Made by a program: the position numbers and the translations under genes. From Hypholoma sublateritium FD-334 SS-4 (lineage: Eukaryota; Basidiomycota; Agaricomycetes; Agaricales; Strophariaceae): a stretch of 64,000 nt of DNA. The stretch is from contig KN817581.1 of assembly GCA_000827495.1 (NCBI GenBank), positions 62,001 through 126,000 of the forward strand. The letters are read 5' to 3'. Each line of letters opens with the position of its first letter. Positions within the stretch are counted from its first letter, which is position 1. Positions 1 through 11,792 of the stretch are shown one piece after another. Below the pieces are notes generated by a model. The model saw only the letters and a list, made by a program, of their open reading frames with translations. It was not told where the DNA came from and did no database searches.

Positions 1-668
1 CCATCGTGGGTGAGTGCATACCGTGCTCTTCGCCGTACATATAGCTCACTCTATTACATTTTGCAGAGGGAGCTACAGGAACCGCGACGGGGACGTCCAG
101 CACAGGTACAGGTTCTTCCAGCACAGGCACGGGCTCTTCCAGTACGGGTACAGGCTCATCCAGCACCGGCACAGGCTCATCCAGCGCGGGCGGCATCGAC
201 GGGTCTGCTCTGACGGGTGGCCTCGCGAGCGCGACGAGCATCCTCACCACGCTCGTGTCGTCGCTCGAGGGCCTCGCGGGCAGCCCCAACGCCGCGTCCG
301 GCATCTCGTCGATCACCGATATTACTGGCATCCTCACGCCCCTGCTCAGCGTACGCACCCATCACCTACCTGCTAAACCATTGCCTCACCCGACGTACAG
401 ATCGTTTCTGAGCTCCTTGCTACCGCCACAGGCGCCGTTGCTGCCGTACCCGCGCTCGGCCCGACCGTCTCGCCCGCCGTGAACACGATAACGTACGCCG
501 TGCCGCCGTGCACCAGTTTTGTGTCTCGCGCTGACTTGTATCATTGATAGCTCACTCACGACCACGAGCCTCCTCCTCACGACCTTGGAGGTGCCCTTGC
601 TCACGACCGAGGCGCTCACCCCCATCCTCAGCGGGGTCGGCCTCACCTCCATTCTCGGCCTGCTGTAA
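1..668 (+). CDS. Secreted hydrophobic Gly/Ser/Thr-repeat protein, 5' truncated
   Basis: The gene is cut by the left edge. Exons read 1-9, 67-350, 401-492 and 551-668, with GT-AG introns 10-66, 351-400 and 493-550 in consistent phase; the TAA is 666-668. After the first intron comes a Gly-Thr-Gly-Ser-Ser-Ser-Thr tandem repeat. It is followed by a long hydrophobic stretch rich in Leu, Ser and Thr with no charged core, ending in LTSILGLL. The C-terminus closely resembles that of the gene at 8518-9332 (LTSLLSSILGLLQL), so the two are probably paralogues. That gene has a signal peptide, so export is inferred here too. The pattern recalls fungal cell-surface or hydrophobic-surface-binding small secreted proteins, but no family can be named with certainty. 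Confidence 0.6.
105..188 (+). repeat. 4 x 21-nt coding minisatellite (GTGSSST units)
   Basis: Four consecutive 21-nt units each encode Gly-Thr-Gly-Ser-Ser-Ser-Thr (last residue Ala in unit 4). Differences between units are mostly at third codon positions, which suggests the protein repeat is maintained. Copy number may vary between strains. Confidence 0.8.
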
Positions 669-2337
669 TTTGTAAGATGGGGCTAATGGTCGCAGTCGGG
701 TTACACCGCTGCAAATATTTGGGGTAGACTGTCTGGTTTAGTCTGTAATCGAACGGGAATATATGTTTTTTGAAGCGTCGCCGTTAAACGTTGAACACTT
801 GCTATACATTCAGCCGTTCCTGACCGCTCGCATTTTCCGTAGCGTGTATCCCTGAGCGGTCCGCTCTCGTGATAGAAATGGCGTCGTGGGCGCGCACAAG
901 CCGCGCACTGCCAATCGCTGCAACGAGACGGAGGGAGTAGGCTATCGGCGAAGTGCGCTGGGTAGATTCACGGACATGCATTGTCTGGGATTGTGAGGCG
1001 GGGGTGGTGGTACAGCTCCGCACTGTAATTGATGTCACAGTGGTATGCATCCGTCCAGAATTGAGCCAAAATGCGATATGAATATGTGCGCATGCGCGGC
1101 TCGGGAACTGGCGACACGATGCATAAAGAGGGGCTCGAGAAAGACATGTGCGTGGCATCGTACGGCGTGCGTCGTTGCAGGTCTTGGATGTCGTGCAGCT
1201 TCCGCTGTGCCCACGGGCGTGCGCGTACCCTCCCGCCTCCAGAAGATGCCGCCGAGCGGCGAAGTCCGGGTATAGGCGCTGCGCTTCAACGGGCACCCCG
1301 CCCGACGACAGAGATTTATGGCTTCGGATGCCACGCCTTCATAGTATTGGTGCATCTCTGAGAGCCAAGTGTAGGCGCTGGGCGGGAAGGTGTCGGTGGA
1401 CATGTACAAAAGGCATCCTCCGACGGCAAGTCAAGGCGTAGCGCGCGCCTTGTTGCTGCAGGTGCCGCCCCTTCAACGTTTCAAGTGCGTGTAGGGCGCC
1501 GGTGGCATGTCGCGCGTCGGAGAGACGCATTCAAGTCATCTCAGTAACAGTTGTGGCGCCTGGTTGTGGGAGGTGCGTGATGGTTCAAACTTAAGTTTGA
1601 AGTTCTGCCAGCGCGTATAATACGCGCGTGCACGGACCACCTATTACGTTAGACAGTGGCGGTGCCAAACACGTAGCGCATAATAAGCGTACGTTTGCGT
1701 AGCTTTCGCACCTACTTAATCAACGGTCAGCTAGAGTGTTTTTACTTCATGCTGTTAGGTGGAAGGAGAAATTAATAACATCAACAACTAGGCCGACTCA
1801 GACGCGGCGAGGGTACGGCATGTAGCATCGGCAGAAACAAGGCAGAGTCGTCGCGCTCTATCGTTGCGCTTTTATGGATTGCTAAGTGATGTATATAAGT
1901 CTACATATAATTGGTATGGAAGGCGTGTGGGATGTAAGTATGGAGTGAAAAGTGCTGGAAGCAGGGCAATGCGTCGGCCGACAAGTCGTGTGAATGCGGC
2001 GAGCAGCGCGGGAATATGAACTTCGTCGATTTTCATAACCAGCGTGAGCGTGGATTCATCAACGCACTCACGCAACCCTTGTTTAATCTCACGCAGCCAC
2101 ACTCACGCACTCACGCACCTTCCTTATCCTATTTCTATGATGCTCAGCCGTTTCTCTTATCGTGCTGCGGTATTTCTCCTTCATCAATTGCTTTTGTCGT
2201 GGTACTCACTGGGTTCTCAGTTAAGTAACATACGACGATTTCAGGTAGAATAACCTGCCACTCCCCTTATCGGGCTGGGTGAAGTAACTCCCGACGATTT
2301 CAGTCTTCAACGACTCCTCGATTTTCAAAAGTGTTAG
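669..2337. other. Intergenic, no gene supported
   Basis: Open frames exist on both strands at 802-1530, but none shows a recognisable domain, clear splice sites or family-like composition. The stretch 1540-2330 is AT-richer with scattered stops. Nothing else is supported here. Confidence 0.4.
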
Positions 2338-4030
2338 ATGATCTTGTACCAGAAACCCCTCGTTACATCCCCGCCCCAAAAACTCGGGCTGTATGTGCGT
2401 ACCATCGTCTCACCGAATCATATCTGACACAGCTGAGTGGGGAGAGTAGTGGAATATGCGGACCTACCTATCATAGATCTGGCTAGTGCCGGAACGCTAG
2501 AAGGCCGCATCGCGCTCGCTGCGCAAGCCCGCGATGCAATGACGGACCACGGCTTCTTCTGCGTGATAAACCACGGCTACAAGCCTGCACAAGTGCGTAG
2601 ATCGTGCCTCCTTATCAGCGTGTGAGACGAACTCATGCCCGTCGGGGTCCCATAGACTGAGCGCATATTTGACATCGCGGACGTGCCCTTTTCGCGGGTG
2701 GACGACGCGGAGAAGCAGGTGTATGCAGGCACAGTGAATGAGACCGGATCGTATCAGGGATACAAATTACGCCAGTTCTGGGTAAGCATGCACCGTCCGC
2801 GTTAGCGCGAGTATCCGCACCAATTCTGATGTTACGTGCAGCACATTAACAACGGTGTCCGCGATCAGATAGAACACTACAACAGTGAGGCCATTTTTTT
2901 CCTACATCGCGACGGGTGATCGCTGACTTTCCCGAAGTCAACCGCGACGTAAACAAGCGCGCACATCCTCCTGCGCTTCGGCCTTTCCTGCCTGAAATAG
3001 CGGAATTCGCGCGCCACAACCACGAAGAGGTGCTGCATCCGATTCTCAAGTCCGCTTCTCGCTTTCTAAAGTGGGAAGATTATTGACTGATTTTTGCGTG
3101 CCTAGATTGCTTGCGCTGGGACTTGAACTTCCAGAAGACGCACTTGTAAATTTACATCGTTATTCGGCTGTCGGGGAGACCTCTGGTATGGCTTTCAGCT
3201 TGCACCGATCACATCCCAGACCTGACGCCTCATTTGATAGTGCGCTTCATGAAATAGTGCGTCGCATGATGTGCGCGTTCGTCTAGATGCGTTTGCCTGA
3301 GTCAAAATGTCCAGCTATGGCAGGCCGAAGGAAGAGGAGCTTAAAGCGAAGAATGTATGGCTGAAGGGCCACACCGGTACGCCGCTTCGCCACCCTCATG
3401 CATACAGGCTCCATTTGTTAACAGCCGCGCAGACATCGGGACACTCACCATCCTGTACAGCCAGCCCGTCGCCGCACTGCAGATCCTGGCGAAAGACGGC
3501 TCCTGGAAGTGGGTGAAGCACATCGAAAATGCGCTCGTATGTACGCGGCTCCGCCGCCCATTTCACATTCCACGAGAATGTGACACCGCATAGCTGAGCG
3601 GATGCATGCAGGTCATTAACGCGGGCGACGCCCTCGAGTTCCTGTCTGGCGGATTCTACCGCGCGACGATCCACAGGTCAGCGCACCCACCGCGCCCTAT
3701 GTCAACGGGCAGGCGCATTCTATATCTGAGGCCTAACAGTGTTTTGTTGTCAGAGTCGTGCAGCCCCCTGCCGACCAGCAGAGCTACACGCGTCTCGGCG
3801 TGTTCTACTTCGCCATGGCGGACGATAGCGTCACGCTGGCTCCGCTACTCGAGAGCCCGGTCCTCCAGCGCGTGGGTGTGACGAAGGTGTTTGACGGCGT
3901 CGCGCCGCCGACGATGGAGGAGTGGCGGAAGGGACGGACCGTGGCCTACGGGCAGAGCGCCCTCACGCCAGCAGGGAAGGGCGTCGAGGAAGAAGTCATC
4001 AGCGGTGTGGTGGTCAAGCATTACAACTAG
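2338..4030 (+). CDS. 2-oxoglutarate/Fe(II)-dependent dioxygenase (isopenicillin N synthase-like)
   Basis: Soluble non-haem iron oxygenase of the 2OG-Fe(II) superfamily, which typically hydroxylates or desaturates small molecules. Visible signatures are the N-terminal block EYADLPIIDL and DHGFFCVINHG typical of the DIOX_N region, then GHT-DIGTLTILYSQP, where His-Thr-Asp is the iron-binding HxD. The distal iron His is in ATIHR (about 3671), followed by an Arg in YTRLGVFYFA that fits the 2OG-binding Arg. The HxD Asp codon is split by an intron (about 3377-3430). Exon 1 is uncertain: ATG 2338 with an intron 2391-2444 gives a readable join to VVEYADLP. The join between about 3190 and 3320 (upstream of YGRPKEEE) did not resolve to one clean GT-AG pair, so a microexon or a defect there is possible. 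The exact substrate is unknown. Confidence 0.72.
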
Positions 4031-4511
4031 GTAAGGGACCCCAGCTTGAAGGAGAGTCTGTCCAATTTTCAGTATGCAGCAACGGTACAAACAAGTAGTA
4101 CGACCTCACCCACAATTAACCGAAATTTGTGAATATCATAGATTCTTAGTATGGCTCAAAACACATGGAATTTCGATCTGGTTGGGATGGAGGACCTGCA
4201 TCTACAAGATGAAATTGCTATGATATTGATATGGGACCTTGAAGCTTGACAGCTATATCGCGTGTTTACACATATCGCTCGCCATATCACACCTGCAAAT
4301 AGCATTTGATTATCGCCAATGGGCATTAAGTAAGTGTTGTACGCAGATGTTACAACGCGGCGCCTTCTACGTGACGGATGTATACGCAACTCCAGCGGCG
4401 CCGTGGCTGCGGTAGTAGACGCAGCTCGGGTTCCGCCGTGCGATATCCCATAGCGCAGAGGTGGGGGCGAAGGCGAAGGCAGGGCGCGCCCTATTCACAC
4501 GGCGGACGAGG

Positions 4512-5353
4512 CTATGACGAAGATGTTGGTGTAGTTGGTGTTGATGTTGGGGATGTTGGCGCCAGCGTGTCGTCCGCCGGGCGCATTGACGATATGAATG
4601 GAGACGGCGGCAGACCATTGGCGTCACCCGCAGCCCACCCGCCGTGCATCCCGATGTACACCACGCGGTCGAGTATGCGCACGAGCTCGTCGGACCTGCG
4701 GAGGGGCTGCGTCAGCACCGCTTGATTTCTATGCACACGAGGTGCCACCAACACTCACCGCGCGCGCTCCTCCTCCCACCCACGCGCTAGCGCCTCGATA
4801 CGCTCCCCGAGCGCCCCGAGCTGCGTGCCGAGTGAGTCGAGCTGCTCGTCGACGCCGTCTCGCCGCTTGGCGGAGCTCCGCGCGCTGCGCCACGTCTCGC
4901 CGATGATGAGCCCCGCTGCAACTGCGAAAAGGAATCCCTCAGCGAGAGCGTTCGCGCCGTTGTCTATTGCTCTGCGTGCGGGGCGCGGTCAGCACTGGAT
5001 GAGAAGGGGCAGATATAAGACGCACCTGGTCTCGGACAGCGGGCGCACGTTCTTCGCAGGCTCGCCGAGGATGCCCGTGCGCAGCCTCACCTCCGAGCGG
5101 TACATGAACTGCGCGAGGCCGACGCACACGCCGCGGAAGCGTTCATGCCTACAAACACCCCGATGCATAGCATACGGTCAGAGATGCGCCGCCAGACGCG
5201 CCGCCGGGACTCACTGGCGCGCCTGCTCCTTAATTTGGTTCGAGATGGGCTTCGCGAGCGTCTGTGGTTGTTCAAGGATCAGTCATCGTGACAATATGGC
5301 TCAAGGAATGAACTTGCACGAATAATGAGGGTGGCGAGCTTTGCACTGGCCAT
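4512..5353 (-). CDS. OPA3-like mitochondrial protein
   Basis: Five exons on the minus strand: 5353-5318, 5261-5215, 5148-5026, 4971-4759 and 4695-4512, totalling 603 nt (200 aa). The N-terminus MASAKLATLIIR joined to TLAKPISNQIKEQAR matches the conserved start of the OPA3 family. This family sits at the mitochondrial membrane and is linked to mitochondrial morphology and lipid handling in animals. The middle has the conserved RVYR-like segment (QFMYRSEVRLR) and a hydrophobic segment ANALAEGFLFAVAAGLIIGE, a likely membrane anchor. A coiled-coil-like tail (EQLDSLGTQLGALGERIEAL) follows. The end is a Thr/Ser/Pro low-complexity tail encoded by a simple repeat near 4515-4560, so the exact stop could differ. 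Intron 1 requires a GC-AG donor. The family assignment is firm. Confidence 0.85.
5262..5317 (-). other. GC-AG intron in the OPA3-like gene
   Basis: Exon 1 must end after CGT (Arg12) for the frame to continue into TLAKPIS. On the minus strand the next bases are gcaagttc, which is the classical GC donor extension, and the intron ends in ccacag. The overlapping GT one base upstream would break the frame. Confidence 0.75.
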
Positions 5354-8300
5354 CTGAGAGTGGGTGCGAGGCGGGGAAGGGAGGGAGGTGAGAGGTGGAG
5401 GTAAAGTCGTGGCGGTGCGCCAGCGTCGTCGCGTCGTCACCCGCGGGCACACCTTGCTTGTCTGATTCCTCCAGTCCAAATAACGCCTGGCCGGCCCAAG
5501 TCCATAAATAGAACTTATGGCCTCTTATAGCGCTCATCGATTCCAATCCCCTTGCGCATAGGAGGAGGATGAAGCTTTAGATGACAATTGAATTGGAAGC
5601 TTTTTAGGGTTTTTTTCACATTGTTAAAATTCGGTTAGCGCTCCTTCCATGGTCGCCGAGCACTCCTTAAAACTCCTTACGGTTCCTTCAATAGCATCTG
5701 GCACCAATCTGGCACCCCAGGTTTTACGAGATATTTTAGGCCTGACTCACCAGAACCCATCCAAAGCGCACAATTTCCGCCAGCGGGTCCGCCTTCGTCA
5801 ACCAGGGGCGGCAACATTCAACATGGTCAGCGCACGCCCCTCCCTGGGCTTCCCTGTCATCTCTCTTCATGCCGGACTCACAGATCAAATATTACAAATT
5901 ACTGCTTTAGGGTTATATGGGGGGCTCCTAGGGATATTGATAACTATCACGTCGTTCGTCTAATCTCCGGGGTCGTAACCTGCGCCTCGAGCGGCGGAGA
6001 AAGGACTAGCCTGAGACTAAGGCTAGAGAACAATATGTATGGCCTTACAATCCCCCTCACAGCGCCCACCGAACCCTAAATAACGTAGGTTACATCCGCG
6101 AAACGCGGTGGAAGTCTGCACCATCTTCCAGTAACAAAATCTGTTGTGGATTATATGTCAGAATTACGACATGGTAGCGTGCTGAAAGACGCAGTTGATC
6201 CGAAATCCCTCGCTCGGCCTGGTGAGTCTTCAAATGGGCTTTTCAAGCGGAAACTTAGGTCAGTGTGGAGAAGTATCGGTAGTGCAGGTAGACAAAACTA
6301 CGCAGGCCTGAAGGTTCTCGTTGTACCTCAACTAATGTAGTAGGAATGGAAACTAGATTCTATAACATTGTTACAATTGTTACAATGATATGTCTAGCTA
6401 CGTTCGTATATACGAACTAAGGTTTGTTATCTTAACATGTCCAGTAGAAGTGCTTCTTAAAGCGCTTGAGTGTCCAAAATGGTGCAGAGAAGCCACTGCT
6501 CCGGCCTCTCGTTCTCTCGGCCAAAAGCGCGGGCCAAATTAGAATTAATCAGTCCCACGGCATTCTGTTCTCCTGCTCGCGGGTAGGTATACATCCCCAT
6601 TTATCCTCGAATTTGATACGCCCATACTTAAGTGACACAATACGCCGAACAGATCAGTCCAGAAAAAAATCATAATTAGATATTCATTCTAATCACGGCC
6701 TACAGAGCGGGGAAAAGAGCTTCGAGACCATGGAGCCTTGCTGGACCAAGTAGTTATATATTGTCTAGCACTCCGGCAGATTAATATGATTGAGAGACTC
6801 TCCTGACCGTATCATCTGATAGACGAATCCAATTTATGCCGCTCTTGATATTCAGCGAGGTATTCGCCCTCCCATACTGACTGTTGAATAAGTTACCAGA
6901 ATACTATCTATTCTCATGACGGTAGTAATTAATCAATCTAGCTGCAAAGATTCATAACGCGTGTTGACACGAGAACCCCTTGCGTTTACAGGCGTTGCTT
7001 CGGTATCTTACCCATCCGGAGTTCTTCACGGTTATCACAATTATTTGCGCTCGCGCATCAAGCTTCAAGAATTCAAGGCGCATCAACGCCAACGCCCCGG
7101 AGAGTGTCGCCGTCACCTCGTTAATTTCTAGGTCCCGCTCCAGAGGTCCTTGCTTCACGCATGGCGGTCAAATCTCATCCCCAGACGTGAAAGTATCTAG
7201 TACTAGTGTGGGTGTGGTATTATATGACTTGAACTGTAATATTGACAACGTATGCCGAGCCAAAGATGGTAGGCACGTTTATCTCACGTCTGGCCATTAT
7301 TTACACCGGCAGAAGGAGCGGCAGTCTACATCATACATCGCGTCACCCACTGCGAAGCGGGAAAGCCTAAATTATATAAGAGACAATACGTTATCCTCTA
7401 GGGCTCGCCGTTATGTGCGCAGTGATGATCTATTCGAAGCAGAAAATGCTGACACCAACGCAGAGCGCGTCAGCGCGTATCGCAAACATTTCGTCGTTAG
7501 CTTGCCACAAGGATGATAAAGTTCAGTCGTGTGCAGCGCTTCTTTTCCGGATGTCTATGAAGAGAGCGTGCAGTATCTGTCTGCTTGCTTTCAAAGAGAT
7601 AAGACAATGTGGTTGAGCATGACTTCTCTTGCCATGAATGACAGTGGAGTTTAGCACACCGGGAGATGCCGAAAATAATAGGATTCCAAATCCGGCTTTC
7701 TATCTATATATAGTCCTGCGTAGTACATAGTGGGTGAGCACAAGACAAGCGCCCAGGCGTCCAAGACAATTAGACCGTAATTTCATTGATTTTACGAGTT
7801 CGAATTACAGTCTACAGATTTGTGCGGGATATTGGTTCTTCATCATCCCCGCCCACTCTTCCGATCATATATGCACTTACTTTCTGGTATCCCAGACTGG
7901 TAATCATTTTTAGGGCCGAGAAAAATGAAAATAGAACTAATATTGAGCGTTGATGCACGTTGGTGCAGGATACCTTCTTGCCGACGGAATTTCCCGAAAT
8001 AAAATGGACGAGTATCATTATATTTGCGACACTGTCAAGTTCGTACGTCACTCTCATGCAAAATAATTATTCTCCGCATCACATCAGAACAAGAATATAG
8101 ACGAAGGACTGAAGATAATGGACTACACCTACAGCCTGAGAAGTCGGAAGTTACACCAATGCTTGCACTTGTTACCAAAACATATTAGATCAATGGAGCA
8201 GTCAAGGATCAATTGACAGAGCTTGAAGCGGGAACCACAGCTGCTTATGGTTGTATAGCGCTGTGAAAGCTACCTATATTTATACTCGCACTAACCAAAA

Positions 8301-8421
8301 GCTTCGAGATACGATTCTATGAATCTGTGCCTAATTGACTCCAGACCATTACGGAGGCATATTGCGCAAACTTGTTCATAGGTCCTTCGTTGCCGGCTTT
8401 TTCGCATCTCGCCGACTCGAG
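5354..8421. other. AT-richer gene-poor interval
   Basis: About 3 kb without a convincing gene. Short open frames at 5649-5963 and 6980-7516 (plus) lack recognisable domains and splice structure. The base composition looks more AT-rich than the flanking genes. I see no terminal repeats or transposase motifs, so a degraded mobile element is only a possibility. Confidence 0.4.
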
Positions 8422-8429
8422 TATAAAAG
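8422..8429 (+). promoter_or_regulatory. TATA box of the small secreted protein gene
   Basis: The sequence tataaaag lies 96 nt upstream of the ATG at 8518. It is followed by a pyrimidine-rich leader (ctctatatctctctccaca) typical of highly expressed fungal genes. Confidence 0.65.
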
Positions 8430-8517
8430 ACGGACGCGTCCTCGCTGAAAATACAAACCTATTATACCTGGTTATCTGACTTCAGTGACTCAATACTCCT
8501 CTATATCTCTCTCCACA

Positions 8518-9332
8518 ATGCACTTCCGTGTCTTCACCTCTTTTGCCGCAGTCATCCTCGCTGGGAGCGCCTTCGTTGCCGCGGCGCCCGCTTCCAACGT
8601 CGTTGTCATTCGAGCTGGCGTCGACAGCGTTGCAGTCACCTCGGGAATCGCTCGTCGTGACTTGGACACCCTTCAGGGAGTTCTTGGGAACGTGTCGGCG
8701 ATCGTGAGCCCCTTGCTCACAAACCTGAGTATGTGTAAATGCTTCTTTTTCGTTCATTCTGGAGCTTAATGTTTTTAACAGCTGACCTGATCTCCACCGC
8801 GGGTACCGATATTGTTACGGCGGCGGTGACGGGGAACCTCACTGGAATTGAGACTGCTCTGCAGTCGCTCGAGACTCAACTACAAGGCTTCATCGAAAAC
8901 CCCGCAACCCTCGGGACTACGTCTCTCAGCGATCTCACAGCTCTCATCGGCCCTCTTGTTACTGTGAGTATTGGATATTGAATGTTTATCTGGGATTTAT
9001 CCGATCTCATAAATGAATATGTACATAGAACCTCCTCACGACTCTCAATTCCGTGTCGACTGCAGGGAACACCAACTCAAACCTTGCAAGTGTCGTTCCG
9101 CTCGTTTCTAACATCGTGTATGCCCACATAACTATATATTTACTTCCAACTATATGGATACTAATGCAACCATTATAGTTCTACTCTGAGTTCTGACACC
9201 AGCCTTGTCACCCAGCTTGCGCCGGGAGCGCTGACGACTCTTGTCTCGACCATTACCAGCCTTGTTCCCTCACTTGGCTCGCTCAACCTTACCTCTCTCC
9301 TCAGCTCTATCCTCGGTCTCCTTCAGTTGTAG
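8518..9332 (+). CDS. Small secreted hydrophobic protein
   Basis: Four exons (8518-8728, 8782-8963, 9029-9117, 9179-9332) give 211 aa. Residues 1-20 form a clear signal peptide (FAAVILAGSAFVAAAPA). The mature part is almost free of Cys and aromatic residues and consists of amphipathic Leu/Ser/Thr/Val-rich helices with several Asn-x-Ser/Thr sites. It ends in LTSLLSSILGLLQL. Length, composition and the helical heptad look resemble fungal hydrophobic-surface-binding (HsbA-like) cell-wall proteins, but this is a resemblance and not a proven family match. The protein resembles the truncated gene at the left edge. The strong TATA box upstream suggests regulated high expression. Confidence 0.78.
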
Positions 9333-10082
9333 CGGCGGATTGACAACCGCTAACCGGCCCCTGCGGGCGTTTGGGCAATCGAGAGCCTATCTTTTCAAAA
9401 AAAAATTGTTTCTAAATGCTCTCGCTATTACCGTTGGGACTACCGAATGTCATTATTTTTGTGTTTTCCTTTGGTTTTCTTATGGACATTGTTACTACGA
9501 TTTTAGATAAAAACACGCTCCTTGATCAAATATCTATTTGAGTCGCACCAAGCTCTGGGGAGTATACGCAAAAAAGCAAGTCAATATACACGCCACTGTG
9601 GTTTCAGCCTAATTTCCTTCGATGTTATGAGGCAATCAAGCTTACTCATTCAAAACTCTTCATCCCAATACAGAAGAATTGTTTTGACCCAAACAAGTGA
9701 TGCTCGAACGAGATGTGTAGCTATGTTTATTTCTAGTAGCAGAATTAAGCGTCACTGACAGTTACACTATGATATAAGTAGTGAAGTACACGAGGACGAT
9801 AGCGGACTCCATATGGTAGAGCATATTCCAGATTCAGAGCTAGATATGCTCGTTGTATTTCCACCCGCATATACTGTAGGATTTGTGTAGGATGACGCTC
9901 CAGTGTCAACTTTGGGGACACCGGTATGCGAAACACCTACTTACCAGTCGGCATGTTCATAATGACGAGTGAACTCTACGAGATCTGTATGCTTATTGTC
10001 AGCAAACATGAATGATCAATAACAATAGCCGGTCGAGTGAATCGTACATATGTATTCCCAACTCGATACTAGACCGGGATGT
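9333..10082. other. Intergenic, no gene seen
   Basis: AT-rich interval between the small secreted protein and the F-box gene, which converge here. It would contain both 3' UTRs. No further feature is supported. Confidence 0.4.
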
Positions 10083-11792
10083 CTATTCAAGGCGGAAATC
10101 CCATTCTGACGACCGATGGAACTCGGCGTGCACTTTATCAGTCCAAACCGAAGACCATCTTTCGAGATATTGAGGCAGGACTATTACCCTATGAAAGATT
10201 TCTTCCTGTAAAGCCATCCAAAGAGTCGCACGCCTTCCTCCCCCGAGGGCGTTTGGGCGCCTCCAATTGTCCATATACTCCTCATAACGTTCACCGACGC
10301 ATAGTTCAACAGTGCAGGACAACCGCAGTTCCTGCTCTCTCTTCAGGAGCATAGCGACGAGCTGTGTTGTTTCAATATCCTTGGTAAGAACGGATTTGCC
10401 AGAACAAGCTAACGTCTTGAGGTTGGGCCAGTAGATGACGTTGTTGGATTCTAGTAGGCACGCAAAGATATTCTTCGACGTCGGTAGGATGCCTGGTTCG
10501 CGTAAATCCATAAACCGTGCCGAGTAAGCGCTGACATGAAACATGACATTAATCGCACTCCGTGTCGCGTGCGCGAAGCGCGAGAAAATCTGGGCACTGT
10601 GAGGTTCATCGAAAGCTTCGCAATTCAAAAAGCAAAGAGTTCGCAGAGAAGGGAGGTATGGAAGCCCAGGAGAGTCCGACGAGTCTTCCGGAGGAAATAA
10701 CCAGTGAGATATGTTGGCACCCTTGAGGACAAGTAGTTCTAGAACGGGAGCCTTTAAAATACCCCATATGTAGGTCAGAATTTCGTTATCCATACACCTT
10801 AGATGACGAAGATTCGGAGCGACAATGACTGGCATTGGGCCCGCTTGATTCGACGTAAGTATGTAGTCTGCTAGTGTGAGACTTGCAAGGTTGGGCAATT
10901 GCAAGATAGCGCAGAAAGACCGCCGCGTTATGGCGCGTGCAAACCGAGCATTGCTTGATGAGTCGAATTGAAGGACTGTGAGATTGGAAACTGCTGGCCA
11001 GCATAGGTTAGAAAAGGCAAGGTCGACCCGCATCGAAGTCAACTTGGGTGCTCGTCTGTTTTTGAATATCCTCCCAGGATGGCCTGGCCATTGAACAGTA
11101 CAGTCTGTGTTTGGTAGATTGTCGCAATATAGTGTTATTTCGAATGTCTCTAAATTCTTGGCGTCAAAAGGACCGATGGAGCGAAAGAAAACACTTGGGT
11201 CTGCGTCCCCCCCCTCCAAGCGGACCGAGAAACGGCGCCAGCGCGCAGCGTGAGGTAAAAGGATCGACATTATCATGGAAATCTGAGGATAGTGTTGCTT
11301 GTAGATATCGAGCCAGATGTCCAGTGGGCGTTCTCGGGACCTTGCCAGATACATAGGCAGCCGCAACTCTCTATAGCCCCATTGACGGCACCTATAGTTA
11401 AATGTCGACCAAAGCTCAGAGTATCCATGGGCCAGTACGCGCCATAAGTGACAAACATGGGAGAGGTCCATCTCGATCGTCCGGCAATTGTTGCAAATAG
11501 TGCGGGTAATATCCCTGTCATCATCGCAATGGTCCCAGCCCAAGTCTTCCTCGTCGTTACGAATGTCGCGGACCTCGAAGCGGCAAGTATAGTAAGCATA
11601 TTCGAAGATCAAAAGGAGTACTTCATTCGGGAGCGAGAAGATCGGTGTTTGACTGTTGTGCGCCTGCCCATATTCCAACGTGAGACGGCTTATTTCCCCA
11701 TCAATTTGGGACAGTTTCTCGGAGAGTTGTTCACGTTCACGTTGAAGGTTTTGAAGATGCTCGAATTCCCTCTGGGTGAGCTCGTCCGGCAT
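10083..11792 (-). CDS. F-box protein with N-terminal coiled coil and leucine-rich region
   Basis: Single-exon gene. The ATG at 11792 begins MPDELTQREFEHLQ; the frame stays open upstream to 11915, but this start gives the usual family layout. Residues about 5-45 are a charged coiled coil (REREQLSEKLSQIDGEISRL), then the F-box starts at about residue 51 (IFSLPNEVLLLIFEYA). The rest has irregular leucine-rich segments (NLASLTLADY, PYLPSLRTLCFL). This layout is common in large expanded families of Agaricomycetes. By family knowledge the F-box would bind Skp1 in an SCF ubiquitin ligase, with the C-terminus choosing substrates. The substrate is unknown. Confidence 0.85.
   Translation of the reverse strand: MPDELTQREFEHLQNLQREREQLSEKLSQIDGEISRLTLEYGQAHNSQTPIFSLPNEVLLLIFEYAYYTCRFEVRDIRNDEEDLGWDHCDDDRDITRTICNNCRTIEMDLSHVCHLWRVLAHGYSELWSTFNYRCRQWGYRELRLPMYLARSRERPLDIWLDIYKQHYPQISMIMSILLPHAARWRRFSVRLEGGDADPSVFFRSIGPFDAKNLETFEITLYCDNLPNTDCTVQWPGHPGRIFKNRRAPKLTSMRVDLAFSNLCWPAVSNLTVLQFDSSSNARFARAITRRSFCAILQLPNLASLTLADYILTSNQAGPMPVIVAPNLRHLRCMDNEILTYIWGILKAPVLELLVLKGANISHWLFPPEDSSDSPGLPYLPSLRTLCFLNCEAFDEPHSAQIFSRFAHATRSAINVMFHVSAYSARFMDLREPGILPTSKNIFACLLESNNVIYWPNLKTLACSGKSVLTKDIETTQLVAMLLKREQELRLSCTVELCVGERYEEYMDNWRRPNALGGGRRATLWMALQEEIFHRVIVLPQYLERWSSVWTDKVHAEFHRSSEWDFRLE

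Noticed and set aside
802..1530. Overlapping frames on both strands
   Set aside because: GC-rich chance frames without conserved motifs.
5649..5963. 104-codon plus frame
   Set aside because: No signal peptide or domain; lies in gene-poor DNA.
6980..7516. 178-codon plus frame in the AT-rich block
   Set aside because: No domain, no splice sites, mixed composition; likely chance.
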